In this document: one piece after another, positions 42,984 to 51,587 of the stretch
Layout of the letters: every line of letters starts with the position of its first letter
Numbering within the stretch: position 1 is the stretch's first letter
Assembly (NCBI RefSeq): GCF_002160015.1
Contig: NZ_NFJT01000011.1
Span: forward strand, 32,667-96,666
Reading direction: 5' to 3'
Source of the DNA: Anaerofilum sp. An201
GTDB lineage: Bacteria > Bacillota > Clostridia > Oscillospirales > Ruminococcaceae
Length of the DNA stretch: 64,000 nucleotides
Notes under the pieces: generated by a model
Told to the model about the DNA's origin: nothing
Seen by the model: only the letters and a program-made list of their open reading frames with translations
Database searches by the model: none
Translations under genes and position numbers: made by a program

Positions 42984-43874
42984 CTATTTCTGGAAGCCGA
43001 AGTTGTTGAGCAGAAAATCGTTGTCGCGCCAGTCGTCCTTGATCTTCACCCAGCACTGCAGGTTGACCTTCGCGCCCAGGAATTCCTCGCATTCGGCGCG
43101 CGCCTCGCTGGCGATGGTCTTGAGCATCTGGCCGCCCTTGCCGATCACCATGCCCTTGTGGCTCTTGCGCTCGCAGTAGATGTTCACGTCGATGTCGATG
43201 ATAGGCTTGTCCGGCCGCTCCTTGAAGCGCTCCACCGTCACGGCGATGCCGTGGGGGATCTCGTCGCGCAGATGCAGCAGCATCTTTTCCCGCAGCACCT
43301 CGGCCACCAGCGCCTTTTCCGGCATATCGGTATAGGCGTCGTCGGGGAAATAGTGCGGGCCTTCCACCGCGTAGGGCAGCAGCAGGTCGAACAGCTCCTC
43401 GCAGTGCTCGTCGGCGCGCACCGAAACCGCCGTCACCTTCTCGAACACGCCGAGCGCTTCCAGCTGGGCGCAGCGGACGGCCAGGTCCGCCTGCGACTTG
43501 AGGGTGTCGGTTTTGTTGATGACCGCGATGGCGGGCACTTTTTTCGCCTTGATGTCGGCGATCATGGCCTGCTCGGATTCGTTCAGCTCCCCGTACGGCT
43601 CGAACAGCATCAGGGCGGCGTCCACCTCGGCGATGGACTCGGCTGCCGCCTTGCCCATCCGCTCGCCCAGCTTGGTGCGGGCGCGGTGGATGCCGGGCGT
43701 GTCCAGCAGCACATACTGCACCGGGCCGCGGGTGACGATGCCGGTGATGCGGGTGCGGGTGGTCTGGGGCTTGGAGGTGACGATGGCCACCTTCTCACCC
43801 ACCAGCCGGTTGGTCAGGCTGGATTTGCCCACGTTGGGGCGGCCCACAAGGGCTACAAAAATCGAACTTGTCAA
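42984..43874 (-). CDS. era: GTPase Era
   Basis: The 296-residue protein helps mature 16S rRNA. G-domain motifs are G1 GRPNVGKS (about 11-18), G3 DTPG, and G4 NKTD; the C-terminal KH domain has VIGKGGQMLKTIA. I place the start at the TTG at 43874 since AGAAAGG stands 9 bases before it and no ATG is available near the conserved N-terminus. The ribosome site overlaps the dgkA stop, so the genes are coupled. The neighbour order dgkA-era-yqzL-recO is typical. Confidence 0.94.
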   Translation of the reverse strand: MTSSIFVALVGRPNVGKSSLTNRLVGEKVAIVTSKPQTTRTRITGIVTRGPVQYVLLDTPGIHRARTKLGERMGKAAAESIAEVDAALMLFEPYGELNESEQAMIADIKAKKVPAIAVINKTDTLKSQADLAVRCAQLEALGVFEKVTAVSVRADEHCEELFDLLLPYAVEGPHYFPDDAYTDMPEKALVAEVLREKMLLHLRDEIPHGIAVTVERFKERPDKPIIDIDVNIYCERKSHKGMVIGKGGQMLKTIASEARAECEEFLGAKVNLQCWVKIKDDWRDNDFLLNNFGFQK

Positions 43875-43879
43875 ATGGT

Positions 43880-44353
43880 TCAGCCTTTCTTTTTTTGGTT
43901 CCAGGGCGGGCGGAAAACAAAGATCCACGCCGCCGGCAGCGAAGCGCACAGCAGCAAAAGCAGCGGCAGATGTGCCAGAAACCATCCCCCCATCGCCAGA
44001 AGGCGGGCGGGACGCCAGAACAGCAGCACGCCGCACACCGCCGCGCCGATGCTGAACACCAGCACGGCGCCCGCCGCCATGTCTTTGGCGGCCCCGGCAG
44101 CCAGCCAGTGGGCGGAATCGGGGGCAGTCACCGCGCGCTCGACCGCGGAGTTCACCAGCTCCAGCGCCAGCACGCCGCAGACCAGGATAGTCAGCAGCGC
44201 ATATTCCACGGCGGAAAAGCCCATGAACGCCGACGCTATGTAGACGTAGAGGGCGGCGCACAGATGAAAGCGCATGTTGCGCTCCTCCCGCAGCGCCGCA
44301 CAAACGCCTTTTGCCGCATAGCCGAAGCTGCGGAAAAATGCCGGGCACTTCAT
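43880..44353 (-). CDS. dgkA: diacylglycerol/undecaprenol kinase
   Basis: The 157-residue protein has three core membrane helices and the family motif ELVNSAVERAVT (about 65-76), with REERNMRFH earlier. In Firmicutes the DgkA homologue phosphorylates undecaprenol, feeding cell-wall lipid carrier supply. A fourth hydrophobic segment and a basic end (about 115-157) extend beyond the usual roughly 125-residue family length. The start lies 4 bases after ybeY with an AGGTG ribosome site. Confidence 0.9.
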   Translation of the reverse strand: MKCPAFFRSFGYAAKGVCAALREERNMRFHLCAALYVYIASAFMGFSAVEYALLTILVCGVLALELVNSAVERAVTAPDSAHWLAAGAAKDMAAGAVLVFSIGAAVCGVLLFWRPARLLAMGGWFLAHLPLLLLLCASLPAAWIFVFRPPWNQKKKG

Positions 44354-44357
44354 CGGG

Positions 44358-44858
44358 TCACACCTGGTCGGCGGTGTAGGACACGGTGCGGGGCAGACCC
44401 AGCTGGATCAGCACGGCCTCCTCCTTCTCGCGCATCTTCACGGCCTCCAGGCCGCCCGCCTCGTGGTCGTAGCCCAGCAGGTGCAGCATCGAGTGCACCG
44501 TCAGGAACGCCACCTCGCGCTGCAGCGGATGGCCGTACAGGCGCGCCTGCTCCATCGCCTTTTCCATCGAGATGATGATGTCGCCCAGCAGCACGCAGCC
44601 GGTGTCCTCGTTGGTGTCGTACTCGCCGTTCTCCCCCAGCGGGAAGCTGAGCACGTCGGTGGGGACCGGCTTGTGGCGGTACTGCTCGTTCAGGGCGGCG
44701 ATGGCAGCGTTGTCCACAAAGGTCACGCTGATCTCGGCGGGATAGGGGAATTTTTCAAATTCCAGCACCGCGTTGCAGCTGCGGCGGATGAGGATGCGCA
44801 GCCCCGAGGGGATCTTGACGGTGTTCTGCTGGTTGCTGATGAGTACTTTGTTTGCCAT
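44358..44858 (-). CDS. ybeY: rRNA maturation endoribonuclease YbeY
   Basis: The 166-residue protein carries the zinc-binding motif [11 protein letters not shown] (about 121-131) and the upstream TDVLSFPL segment, both hallmarks of YbeY. It takes part in 16S rRNA 3'-end maturation and ribosome quality control. The start is 55 bases after phoH, the usual partner. Length is normal. Confidence 0.95.
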   Translation of the reverse strand: MANKVLISNQQNTVKIPSGLRILIRRSCNAVLEFEKFPYPAEISVTFVDNAAIAALNEQYRHKPVPTDVLSFPLGENGEYDTNEDTGCVLLGDIIISMEKAMEQARLYGHPLQREVAFLTVHSMLHLLGYDHEAGGLEAVKMREKEEAVLIQLGLPRTVSYTADQV

Positions 44859-44913
44859 ATTTGTTCACACAGCCTTTTCTTTTTGTATTTTCCTGCCGGC
44901 GCATCGGCCCGGC

Positions 44914-45897
44914 TCATTTTTGTGCGGAATGTTCGCGCTTGACGCGGGCGGCCGCCGCGCGGTCGTATGCCTTCACGATGTCCTGCACCAGGCGGTGGCG
45001 CACGACGTCCTTCTCGCTGAAATAGACGCGGGCGATGCCGTTCACGTTTTTCAGCACCCGCAGCGCATCCACAAGGCCCGAGCGCGCCTTGTCGGGCAGG
45101 TCGATCTGGGTCACGTCGCCGGTGACCACCACCTTGCTGCCGATGCCCATGCGGGTGAGGAACATTTTCATCTGCTCGGGGCTGGTGTTCTGCGCCTCGT
45201 CCAGGATGATGAAGGCGTCGTCCAGCGTGCGGCCGCGCATATAGGCCAGCGGCGCCACCTCGATGGTCTGCTTTTCCTGCAGGCGCTGGAAGGTCTCGGC
45301 GCCCAGCATGTCGAACAGCGCGTCGTAGAGCGGGCGGAGATAGGGGTCCACTTTATTCTGCAGATCGCCCGGCAGAAAACCCAGCTTTTCGCCCGCCTCG
45401 ACGGCGGGGCGGGTGAGGATGATGCGGCTGACGTCGTGCGCCTTGAAGGCCTTCACCGCCATCGCCACCGCCAGGTAGGTCTTGCCGGTGCCGGCCGGGC
45501 CCACGCCGAAGGTGATGGCATTTTTCTCAATGGCCTTGAGGTATTCCTTCTGGCCCAATGTTTTGGGGCGCACCGGGCGTCCCTTTGCCGTGACGGCAAC
45601 AAAATCGCCGGTCAGCTCGGACACCTTTGCGTCCTCGCCCGACCGGGCCAGCGAAATGCAGTAGCGCACCGTCTGCTCTTCCAGCGGAGTGCGGTTGGCC
45701 ACCAGCGTGAGCATGGCGTCGATCGCCCGCGCAGCGCCGGCCACCCCTTCCTCCTCGCCGCACAGCTTGATCTCGCTGCCGCGGCACACCGCCGTGATGC
45801 CGAATTCCCGTTCCAGCAGGCGGATGTTTTCGTCACAGCTGCCGAACACCACAAGCGCAGTGTCGATACTGTCCAGTTCAATTTGACGTTCTGTCAT
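44914..45897 (-). CDS. phoH: PhoH-family ATPase
   Basis: The 327-residue protein has a KH-like N-terminus (about 1-100) and a P-loop ATPase domain with GPAGTGKT at 133-140 and Walker B in FIILDEAQN. PhoH-like proteins are thought to act on RNA with YbeY. AAGGAGG precedes the ATG at 45897. It starts the phoH-ybeY-dgkA-era-yqzL-recO-mutS2-PPOX operon; a promoter with perfect TATAAT lies 34 bases upstream. Confidence 0.93.
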   Translation of the reverse strand: MTERQIELDSIDTALVVFGSCDENIRLLEREFGITAVCRGSEIKLCGEEEGVAGAARAIDAMLTLVANRTPLEEQTVRYCISLARSGEDAKVSELTGDFVAVTAKGRPVRPKTLGQKEYLKAIEKNAITFGVGPAGTGKTYLAVAMAVKAFKAHDVSRIILTRPAVEAGEKLGFLPGDLQNKVDPYLRPLYDALFDMLGAETFQRLQEKQTIEVAPLAYMRGRTLDDAFIILDEAQNTSPEQMKMFLTRMGIGSKVVVTGDVTQIDLPDKARSGLVDALRVLKNVNGIARVYFSEKDVVRHRLVQDIVKAYDRAAAARVKREHSAQK

Positions 45898-45930
45898 GGG
45901 GCCTCCTTACGAAGCAAGATTCTATCTGCT

Positions 45931-45958
45931 ATTATAACACATTTTATTCCATTTGAAA
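45931..45958 (-). promoter_or_regulatory. promoter of the phoH operon
   Basis: Minus strand TTTCAA, 16 bases, perfect TATAAT. The -35 overlaps one of two direct repeats TTTGAAATCT (plus strand 45952-45961 and 45978-45987) in an AT-rich gap. Confidence 0.65.
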
Positions 45959-45997
45959 TCTATGTTTTCAATAAAATTTTGAAATCTGCATTGTCAA

Positions 45998-47164
45998 CTA
46001 TTCACAAGGCACTTCCCGAGCAATATCGGCGTACACCCGCAGGCGCATCGTAAGGGTGAGCTGCCGGGCGTTTTTTTCCACCCGTGAGTCCTCCGAGAGG
46101 ATCTCGGCGCCCGGAAGCTCGGCCGCCAATTGTTCCAGGCAGGCCTGCCGGGCCAGCGCCTGCGCCTGCTGCTCGGTGAGGAGAATGCGGGACGATTCCC
46201 GCGGGATCAGCGTTGTCTCCTCCAGCGTGGCCGGCAGCGCAAAGCCCAGCACCTCCAGCGGGCGGCGCACCGTTTGCAGACGATCGCCGCCCGACGGTTC
46301 CAGCTGCTGCCCGACGGGGATGCTCCACCTGCCGAAGCAGAGGGTGCGGGAGGTTTTTGCCTGCCCGGAAGGAAGGTTCGCTTCGATCAAAAAATCCTGC
46401 GTGCAGGCGTAGGTTTTCTCCACCTCAGCCCAGACGTGGCCGGAGCTGCGGGTGGTGATGGGGCGGCTGTCGCGGTCGAGATAGGTGCCCGCCGCCAGCA
46501 GCTGCCCCTGGGCCACTGTCTGGCCCGGCGCGCAGGCGAGGTTGCCCTGCCGCACGTCCACCTTTTTCACGGTGCCGTCGGCCGCGGCGACCAGATCGGT
46601 GGGGCCGTCCGACGCGGCGATCTCGCTGGAATTGGATTCGCTGCCCTCCACCACCAGCCGCCCGCGGTAGAAATTCAGGGTGACCCATGCGTAGTCCGGC
46701 CGCGCCGCCAGCAGACGGCTGCGCAGGCCTTCCACCTCGTCCGGGTCGATCCAGCTGCCCTCCTGCACGCCCAGCTCGTACAGGGTCTGGCGAAGCTGCA
46801 CCTGCTGGCGCCCGTCGAGGCCGGAAAAGCGCACCGCCCACACCAGATGCCCCGAAAATCCGATCACCGCCAGCATCAGCAGCGGGCCGATCAGCAGGCC
46901 CCAGCGCCCCCGCAGACGGCGCAGGCGAAACCACAGCCCCCTCCTTTTCTGCACCCGCACCCGGCTGTGTGCATGCCGCGCCAGCGGGCGCAGCTGCGGG
47001 TAGCAGCGCACCGGCACATTGGCCGCAAATCCGCCCGGCACCGCCCGCACCCCGCTCAGCGGGATGCCCGCGTCCGCGCACTGGTTCAGCAGCCATTCGG
47101 CCCGCCCGCCCTGCACCGTGAACCGCACCTGTCCCAGCATCCAGCCCAGCATCCTGTCGATCAT
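45998..47164 (-). CDS. yqfD: sporulation protein YqfD
   Basis: The 388-residue protein has a short cytoplasmic N-terminus, one transmembrane helix (about 88-108), and a long extracytoplasmic part. That part includes a POTRA-like region and the family core WVTLNFYRGRLVVEG, followed by LVAAADGTVKKVDVRQG. YqfD is a mother-cell sporulation protein, sigma-E dependent in B. subtilis, of unknown mechanism. The start overlaps the yqfC stop (ATGA). It sits before phoH, the conserved order. Confidence 0.92.
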   Translation of the reverse strand: MIDRMLGWMLGQVRFTVQGGRAEWLLNQCADAGIPLSGVRAVPGGFAANVPVRCYPQLRPLARHAHSRVRVQKRRGLWFRLRRLRGRWGLLIGPLLMLAVIGFSGHLVWAVRFSGLDGRQQVQLRQTLYELGVQEGSWIDPDEVEGLRSRLLAARPDYAWVTLNFYRGRLVVEGSESNSSEIAASDGPTDLVAAADGTVKKVDVRQGNLACAPGQTVAQGQLLAAGTYLDRDSRPITTRSSGHVWAEVEKTYACTQDFLIEANLPSGQAKTSRTLCFGRWSIPVGQQLEPSGGDRLQTVRRPLEVLGFALPATLEETTLIPRESSRILLTEQQAQALARQACLEQLAAELPGAEILSEDSRVEKNARQLTLTMRLRVYADIAREVPCE

Positions 47165-47466
47165 ATTTCCTCCCGCTCCTTTTCGGTCAACTCGATGCGG
47201 ATCACCGTTCCCCGGATCAGCAGGCTGCGCCCGGTGAAACCGCCCAGGCAAAGCCCGTCTCCCAGCACCTGCACCTGCCGGCGGCCCAGGTCCAGCCGCA
47301 CCCGCTCGGACGTGTATTCCAGCACCGTGCGGCAGTTCTCCACCTCCAGCGCGCCGCCGCAGTCCCAGTGCAGCACCGGACGGCTGTAGAAATCGGCGTC
47401 CGGCATCGAAAGCCAGCCGGACACCGTTCGTTTCCAGCTCACACGGCGCTTTTTCCGCTTTGCCAC
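47161..47466 (-). CDS. yqfC: sporulation protein YqfC
   Basis: The 101-residue protein belongs to the same beta-rich YabP/YqfC family as the gene at 3.6 kb: after a basic start (VAKRKKRRVSWK) come MPDADFYSRPVLHWDCGGALEV in short segments and LLIRGTVIRIEL near the end. I place the start at the GTG at 47466, where GGGGAGG is 8 bases upstream. A long open frame extends further but lacks signals. It is translationally coupled to yqfD and divergent from ylbJ. Confidence 0.88.
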   Translation of the reverse strand: MAKRKKRRVSWKRTVSGWLSMPDADFYSRPVLHWDCGGALEVENCRTVLEYTSERVRLDLGRRQVQVLGDGLCLGGFTGRSLLIRGTVIRIELTEKEREEI

Positions 47467-47556
47467 CCGGTAGGCCTCCCCTCTGTGTGTATTCTGCCTG
47501 CGCTCTGCTTTTTTCGCCGCGCATGCCACATATATATGGAAACGAGGTGATGGGAT

Positions 47557-48579
47557 ATGAATACCATACGCAGGTCGCTGCCCGGTGTGCTGGCGGCGCT
47601 GGGAAGCGTGCTGCTGTTCGTCTTTCCGCAGGCGGCGGCGCAGGGCGCGGCGGAAGGGCTGGCGCGGTGCCGGGATGTGATCATCCCGGCGCTGTTCCCC
47701 TTTTTTGTGGTGTGTCCGCTGGTGCTGTCCGGGCCGCTGGGGCGCTGGATGGGAGCCGGGCTGACGCCGGTCTGCCGCAGCATGGGCCTGCCCGGCGGCC
47801 GGGTGGCTTCGGCGCTGCTGGCCGGTTGGGTGGGCGGCTTCGCGGTGGCGGCGCGCAGCGCGCGGCAGGGCGTGGAGGAAGGCTGGTGCAGCACGGCGCA
47901 GGCCGGGGTCCTGCTGGCGGCCGGGTGTGTGTCCAGCCCGGCCTTTCTGGTGAGCGGCGTGGGCGCGGCGCTGTTCGGCAGCCTTCCGGTGGGCGTCTGC
48001 CTGTACGCCGCCCAGCTGACGGCCAGCTGGCTGGCGGCGGTGGCCGTGAGCCGGGTGTTCCCGCCCGAACGAACCGGTTCCCCGTCCGCCGAACCTCCCA
48101 CGCCCGGCTTTGCCGACACGGTGGCCGACGCGGTGGCCAGCACGGTGCTGGTGTGCGGATATGTGATCTTTTTCGGGGTGGCGATCCGGGCTCTGCCCTG
48201 CCCGGATGCTCTGCGCCCGGTGATGGCCGCTCTGCTGGAGGTGACCGCCGGGTGTGACGAGGCGGCGCGCCGGAACAGCACGCTGCTCGCCTGTGCGGCG
48301 GTGAGCGTGCTGGGAGCGTGCTGTCTGGCGCAGGTGGGCGGACTGACAAAAGGAAAGGTGCCGCTGCGCCCGCTGCTGTGGAGCCGCCTTCTGCATCTGC
48401 CGCTGATGGCGGGGCTGTTCCGTTTGTTTCTGCATCTGTGGCCGGGGCAGGCCGCGGCCTGGATCGGCGGCGACCGGCTGGTGCTGCCCCGGTGGAGGAT
48501 GCCCGCCGACGTCTGTGTGCTGCTGTTCGTGCTGTCGGCGCTGCTGTGCGGGTGCCGAGTGATCCGGGTGAAAAAATAG
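47557..48579 (+). CDS. ylbJ: sporulation membrane protein YlbJ (SpoVV)
   Basis: The 340-residue protein has eight to nine membrane helices and the two-fold gate/nucleoside-recognition repeat. The first repeat contains LFPFFVVCPLVLSGPLG and the second LLEVTAGCDEAARR. In B. subtilis YlbJ/SpoVV is a mother-cell protein needed for dipicolinic acid transport across the outer forespore membrane. The usual GYP segment after the first repeat is GWVGG here. The ATG follows GAGGTG. It is divergent from yqfC, also a mother-cell gene. Confidence 0.85.
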   Translation: MNTIRRSLPGVLAALGSVLLFVFPQAAAQGAAEGLARCRDVIIPALFPFFVVCPLVLSGPLGRWMGAGLTPVCRSMGLPGGRVASALLAGWVGGFAVAARSARQGVEEGWCSTAQAGVLLAAGCVSSPAFLVSGVGAALFGSLPVGVCLYAAQLTASWLAAVAVSRVFPPERTGSPSAEPPTPGFADTVADAVASTVLVCGYVIFFGVAIRALPCPDALRPVMAALLEVTAGCDEAARRNSTLLACAAVSVLGACCLAQVGGLTKGKVPLRPLLWSRLLHLPLMAGLFRLFLHLWPGQAAAWIGGDRLVLPRWRMPADVCVLLFVLSALLCGCRVIRVKK

Positions 48580-48611
48580 CGGTGCGGACACTTTTCCTTT
48601 TGCCGCGCGGA

Positions 48612-48620
48612 TGGTATACT
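48612..48620 (+). promoter_or_regulatory. extended -10 promoter of alkD
   Basis: TGG followed by TATACT (48615-48620), 28 bases before the start codon; no good -35. Confidence 0.45.
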
Positions 48621-48647
48621 GATACCAGACAGCAAAGGGGGCATTTT

Positions 48648-49340
48648 ATGGAACAGGCCAAAACCATCCGCGCACTGTTACTGGAACAGCAGGATACGGA
48701 ATACCAGGCATTTATGCGCCGTCTGCTGCCGACGCTCGCGCCCGAGAGCATGATCGGCGTGCGGACGCCTGCACTGCGGCGTTTGGCCGGGCGTTTGCGC
48801 GGCACGACGCAGGCGGACCTGTTTCTGCAGCAGCTGCCCCATCAATATTATGAAGAAAACAACCTGCACGGCATCCTGATCTGCCAGCAGAAGGGCTATG
48901 CCGAAACGGTGCGGGAACTGAACCGCTTCCTCCCCTATGTGGACAACTGGGCCACCTGTGACCTGCTGCGTCCCAAAGCCTTCAAGGTCTGCCCGCCGGA
49001 GCTGATCGGGGAGGTCCGCCGGTGGCTGGACAGCGAGCGGCCCTACACGGTCCGCTTTGGGCTGGAAATGCTGCTGTGCTTTTATCTGGGCGACACCTTC
49101 GACCCGCTCTATCTCGACTGGGCCGCCGCGGCCTGCTGCGGGGAATACTATGTGGACATGATGGCGGCCTGGTATTTTGCAACCGCGCTGGCCAAGCAGC
49201 CCGGGCCTGCTCTTGCCGTGCTGCAAAACCAGGCGCTGTCGCCGTGGGTGCACAACAAGGCCATTCAGAAGGGAATCGAGAGCCGCTGCATCTCCCCGGC
49301 CCAGAAGGATGTGCTGCGGTCGCTGCGGCGAAAGGAGTGA
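48648..49340 (+). CDS. DNA alkylation repair enzyme (AlkD family)
   Basis: The 230-residue protein is a HEAT-like-repeat DNA glycosylase: IGVRTPALRRLAGRL near residue 36, then YYEENNLHGILICQ, VDNWATCDLL (D/W of the substrate site), ERPYTVRFGLEMLL and YYVDMMAAWYFATAL. Relatives excise bulky or methylated bases such as 3-methyladenine without base flipping. The ATG is preceded by AAAGGGGG. A winged-helix glycosylase-like gene follows 8 bases later. Confidence 0.9.
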   Translation: MEQAKTIRALLLEQQDTEYQAFMRRLLPTLAPESMIGVRTPALRRLAGRLRGTTQADLFLQQLPHQYYEENNLHGILICQQKGYAETVRELNRFLPYVDNWATCDLLRPKAFKVCPPELIGEVRRWLDSERPYTVRFGLEMLLCFYLGDTFDPLYLDWAAAACCGEYYVDMMAAWYFATALAKQPGPALAVLQNQALSPWVHNKAIQKGIESRCISPAQKDVLRSLRRKE

Positions 49341-49348
49341 AACCGAGC

Positions 49349-50542
49349 ATGGCTTGGCAGACGGTGACAGGGGAACAGATCCGCCGGTACCGGCTGACCG
49401 CCCACCATCTTTGCGGCGACGCCGCAGTGAGCCTGACCGAAGCGGCCGCCAGCGGCCTGCAGAATTCCCCGCCCGGCGCGTGGGAGACCGCGCTGTTCAA
49501 CCGGGTGGAGGGGTGCGCGCTCGCCGCCCTGCAAAATGCGCTCTACCGCGAGAAAACGCTGCTGCAGGCATGGAGCTGGCGGGGCGTGCCGGCAATTTTC
49601 CCCACCGCGGAAAGCGACGTGTTTTTGTCGGCTCTCGCCGCGATGCCGGGGGAAAGCTGGATCTATACGCAGGGGGTGGGGCTGGCGCTGGACCATCTGG
49701 GGATGGACTTCGACCAGCTGCTGCCCGCTGTGTGCAGGGCGGCGAAGTCTCTCGACGGCTGCACGGTGAAAAGCAAGGAAGCGCTGGACCGCGTGTTGGC
49801 AGAGGAAGCGGAAGCCTTTCTCCCGCCCGACAAGCTGGCTTTGTGGCGCGGCACGTCCATGTACGACAGGACCGGGAAACAGACGGTGGGCGGCGCGGTG
49901 GTATCGTTTTTGCTGCGCCCCTGCTCCTTTTTGGGGCTGGTGGTGTTCGGGGAGCGCGACGGGATCAGCCCCACCTTCACCTCCTACTCGCGCTGGACAG
50001 GCCATCCATTGGAGACGCGGCCGGATGCAGCGCGGGAGCTGGTGCGGAAATTTCTGCACTTCTACGGCCCTGCCACCCCCGCCGCCCTGACCGCCTGGCT
50101 GGGATGCTCCCCGCAGCAGACCGCGCGGCTTTGGAAAACCGCAGAGCCAGAAATGTGCCGGGTGCAGGTTGGAGCCGCAAAGCGGTATATGCTGGCCGAG
50201 GACCTGCCGCTGCTGTGCCGGGAAACGCCGCCGTCCGGGCTGCGTCTGCTGGGGGCGCACGATCCTTACCTGGATCTGCGGGATCGGGAGGTCATTCTGG
50301 AAAACAAGACGCTGCAGCGGCGTGTCTGGCGGACGGTGGCGAATCCCGGCGCGGTTCTGGAGGATGGGCGGGTCGTGGGGATCTGGAAATCCAAAACCGA
50401 TAGAGACCATCTGGAAATCCGGGCGGAATTGTGGGAATCGCTGCCCGGCAGCCGCGTCCGCCAAATACAGGACTGGGCCGAACGCTATGCCGGTTTCCGG
50501 CAGCTCCGCCTGCACCGCTGCGAGGTGTGCGGTCTCGTCTGA
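49349..50542 (+). CDS. winged-helix DNA-binding protein of the AlkZ-like (HTH_42) family
   Basis: The 397-residue protein matches the HTH_42 architecture: tandem winged helices with RVWRTVANPGAVLEDGRVVGIW near the C-terminus and ALTAWLGCSP in the middle. Related AlkZ/AlkX proteins are DNA glycosylases that unhook interstrand crosslinks, using a QxQ or QxD motif near the N-terminus. At the corresponding place (GLQNSPPGAWETALFNRV) I read QNS, so activity may differ. AAAGGAG precedes the ATG by 12 bases. It is likely co-transcribed with alkD. Confidence 0.78.
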   Translation: MAWQTVTGEQIRRYRLTAHHLCGDAAVSLTEAAASGLQNSPPGAWETALFNRVEGCALAALQNALYREKTLLQAWSWRGVPAIFPTAESDVFLSALAAMPGESWIYTQGVGLALDHLGMDFDQLLPAVCRAAKSLDGCTVKSKEALDRVLAEEAEAFLPPDKLALWRGTSMYDRTGKQTVGGAVVSFLLRPCSFLGLVVFGERDGISPTFTSYSRWTGHPLETRPDAARELVRKFLHFYGPATPAALTAWLGCSPQQTARLWKTAEPEMCRVQVGAAKRYMLAEDLPLLCRETPPSGLRLLGAHDPYLDLRDREVILENKTLQRRVWRTVANPGAVLEDGRVVGIWKSKTDRDHLEIRAELWESLPGSRVRQIQDWAERYAGFRQLRLHRCEVCGLV

Positions 50543-50561
50543 TCTGCTTTCGCCAATACCC

Positions 50562-50609
50562 AAAAACACGGAGCATCCTGTCCGCTGCGGGAGGATGCTC
50601 CGTGTTTTT
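50562..50609. terminator. bidirectional terminator
   Basis: An 18-bp stem (50562-50579 with 50592-50609), including A5/T5 at the base, with a 12-base loop. It ends the alkD pair and the SGNH/MBOAT genes from the other side. Confidence 0.95.
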
Positions 50610-50626
50610 CTGTTCCGCAAAAATCG

Positions 50627-51574
50627 TCAGGGCAGTATGCCGCTTTCCGCAAGATCGTCCAGCAGCATCCAGGTGCGCAGTGCGGCGCCCTCGGTGGTGA
50701 GGTGGTTGTTGCTGTCGTAGAACAGCTCGGCCGGCAGCATGCAGTCGGCCAGGCGGCCGATATAGGGAAGGCCCGTGCGGGACTCCAGCTGTGTCTGGAA
50801 CTCCTCCAGCTGCTGTGCGGCGCCGGTGTAGGCCAGCTCGTCGAACGGCGCCCAGGTCAGCACCACCGTCGCACCCGCTTTCTGCGCCTGTTTCGCAAAA
50901 CGGCGCACCGCTTTGACCACCTCGTCCGACAGGCTGCTGTCGTCCAGCGTGAGAATATTGTTTTTGTCATAGCCGCTTTCCAGCATGCTCTCGCGCTCGG
51001 TGACGATGTCGCCCCACGGGCCGAACCCAAAGGCGGCATACTGCTCCTGTGGGGTGGCCGCGGGCGCGCCCTTCTGGCGCAGCAGGTCGAGTTTCTGGCG
51101 GCTGTATGTGTAATAGGAGGACACCATGCCCGGCCAGTAAGACACCGGCAGCGCCGCCAGCAGCGACGGCGAATTCTCCACCGCCATCCAGGTGGTGGAA
51201 TAGCTCACCGCATTTTGCAGCATGGCGAATTCCGGCGCGAGGACGACGATATCGCCGGGATGCAGCTCGCCGTCGATCAGGGCAAGGTAGTATTCCAGCC
51301 CCAGATAGGCCGTTGCCCCCATCGCGATGCAGGGCATCCCGGCTTCTTCGGCCACCTGTTCACACTGGATGGAATAGGGCACGCTGGAACCGCCCACCAC
51401 CAGCACCCGCTTGCCGGGCGTGTTCTGCACCAGCTGCTGCTTGACATACACCGACCCCATCAGGCTGCCCTGGAACATGGCCGGCAGCGACTGCACCGCT
51501 GCAAAGTATCCGGCCGGGACCGCCAGCAGCGCCAGGAAAAAGCAGATCAGACGCACAAAAAACCGTTTTTTCAT
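50627..51574 (-). CDS. SGNH/GDSL-like membrane-anchored protein, O-acyltransferase partner
   Basis: The 315-residue protein has an N-terminal signal anchor (about 8-28) and an SGNH-like domain: nucleophile region VVGGSSVPYS (about 58-67) and a late D..H pair in DSNNHLTTEG (about 288-297). Such proteins are paired with MBOAT acyltransferases and pass acyl groups to wall polymers. It is 13 bases downstream of the MBOAT gene and ends at a strong terminator. The exact acceptor is unknown. Confidence 0.8.
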   Translation of the reverse strand: MKKRFFVRLICFFLALLAVPAGYFAAVQSLPAMFQGSLMGSVYVKQQLVQNTPGKRVLVVGGSSVPYSIQCEQVAEEAGMPCIAMGATAYLGLEYYLALIDGELHPGDIVVLAPEFAMLQNAVSYSTTWMAVENSPSLLAALPVSYWPGMVSSYYTYSRQKLDLLRQKGAPAATPQEQYAAFGFGPWGDIVTERESMLESGYDKNNILTLDDSSLSDEVVKAVRRFAKQAQKAGATVVLTWAPFDELAYTGAAQQLEEFQTQLESRTGLPYIGRLADCMLPAELFYDSNNHLTTEGAALRTWMLLDDLAESGILP

Positions 51575-51587
51575 CCCTCGGCTCCCC

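Noticed and set aside
47161..48591. A 476-residue minus-strand protein containing YqfC at its end
   Set aside because: The extra N-terminal 375 residues are antisense to ylbJ, of low complexity and without a start signal; the GTG at 47466 has a good ribosome site.
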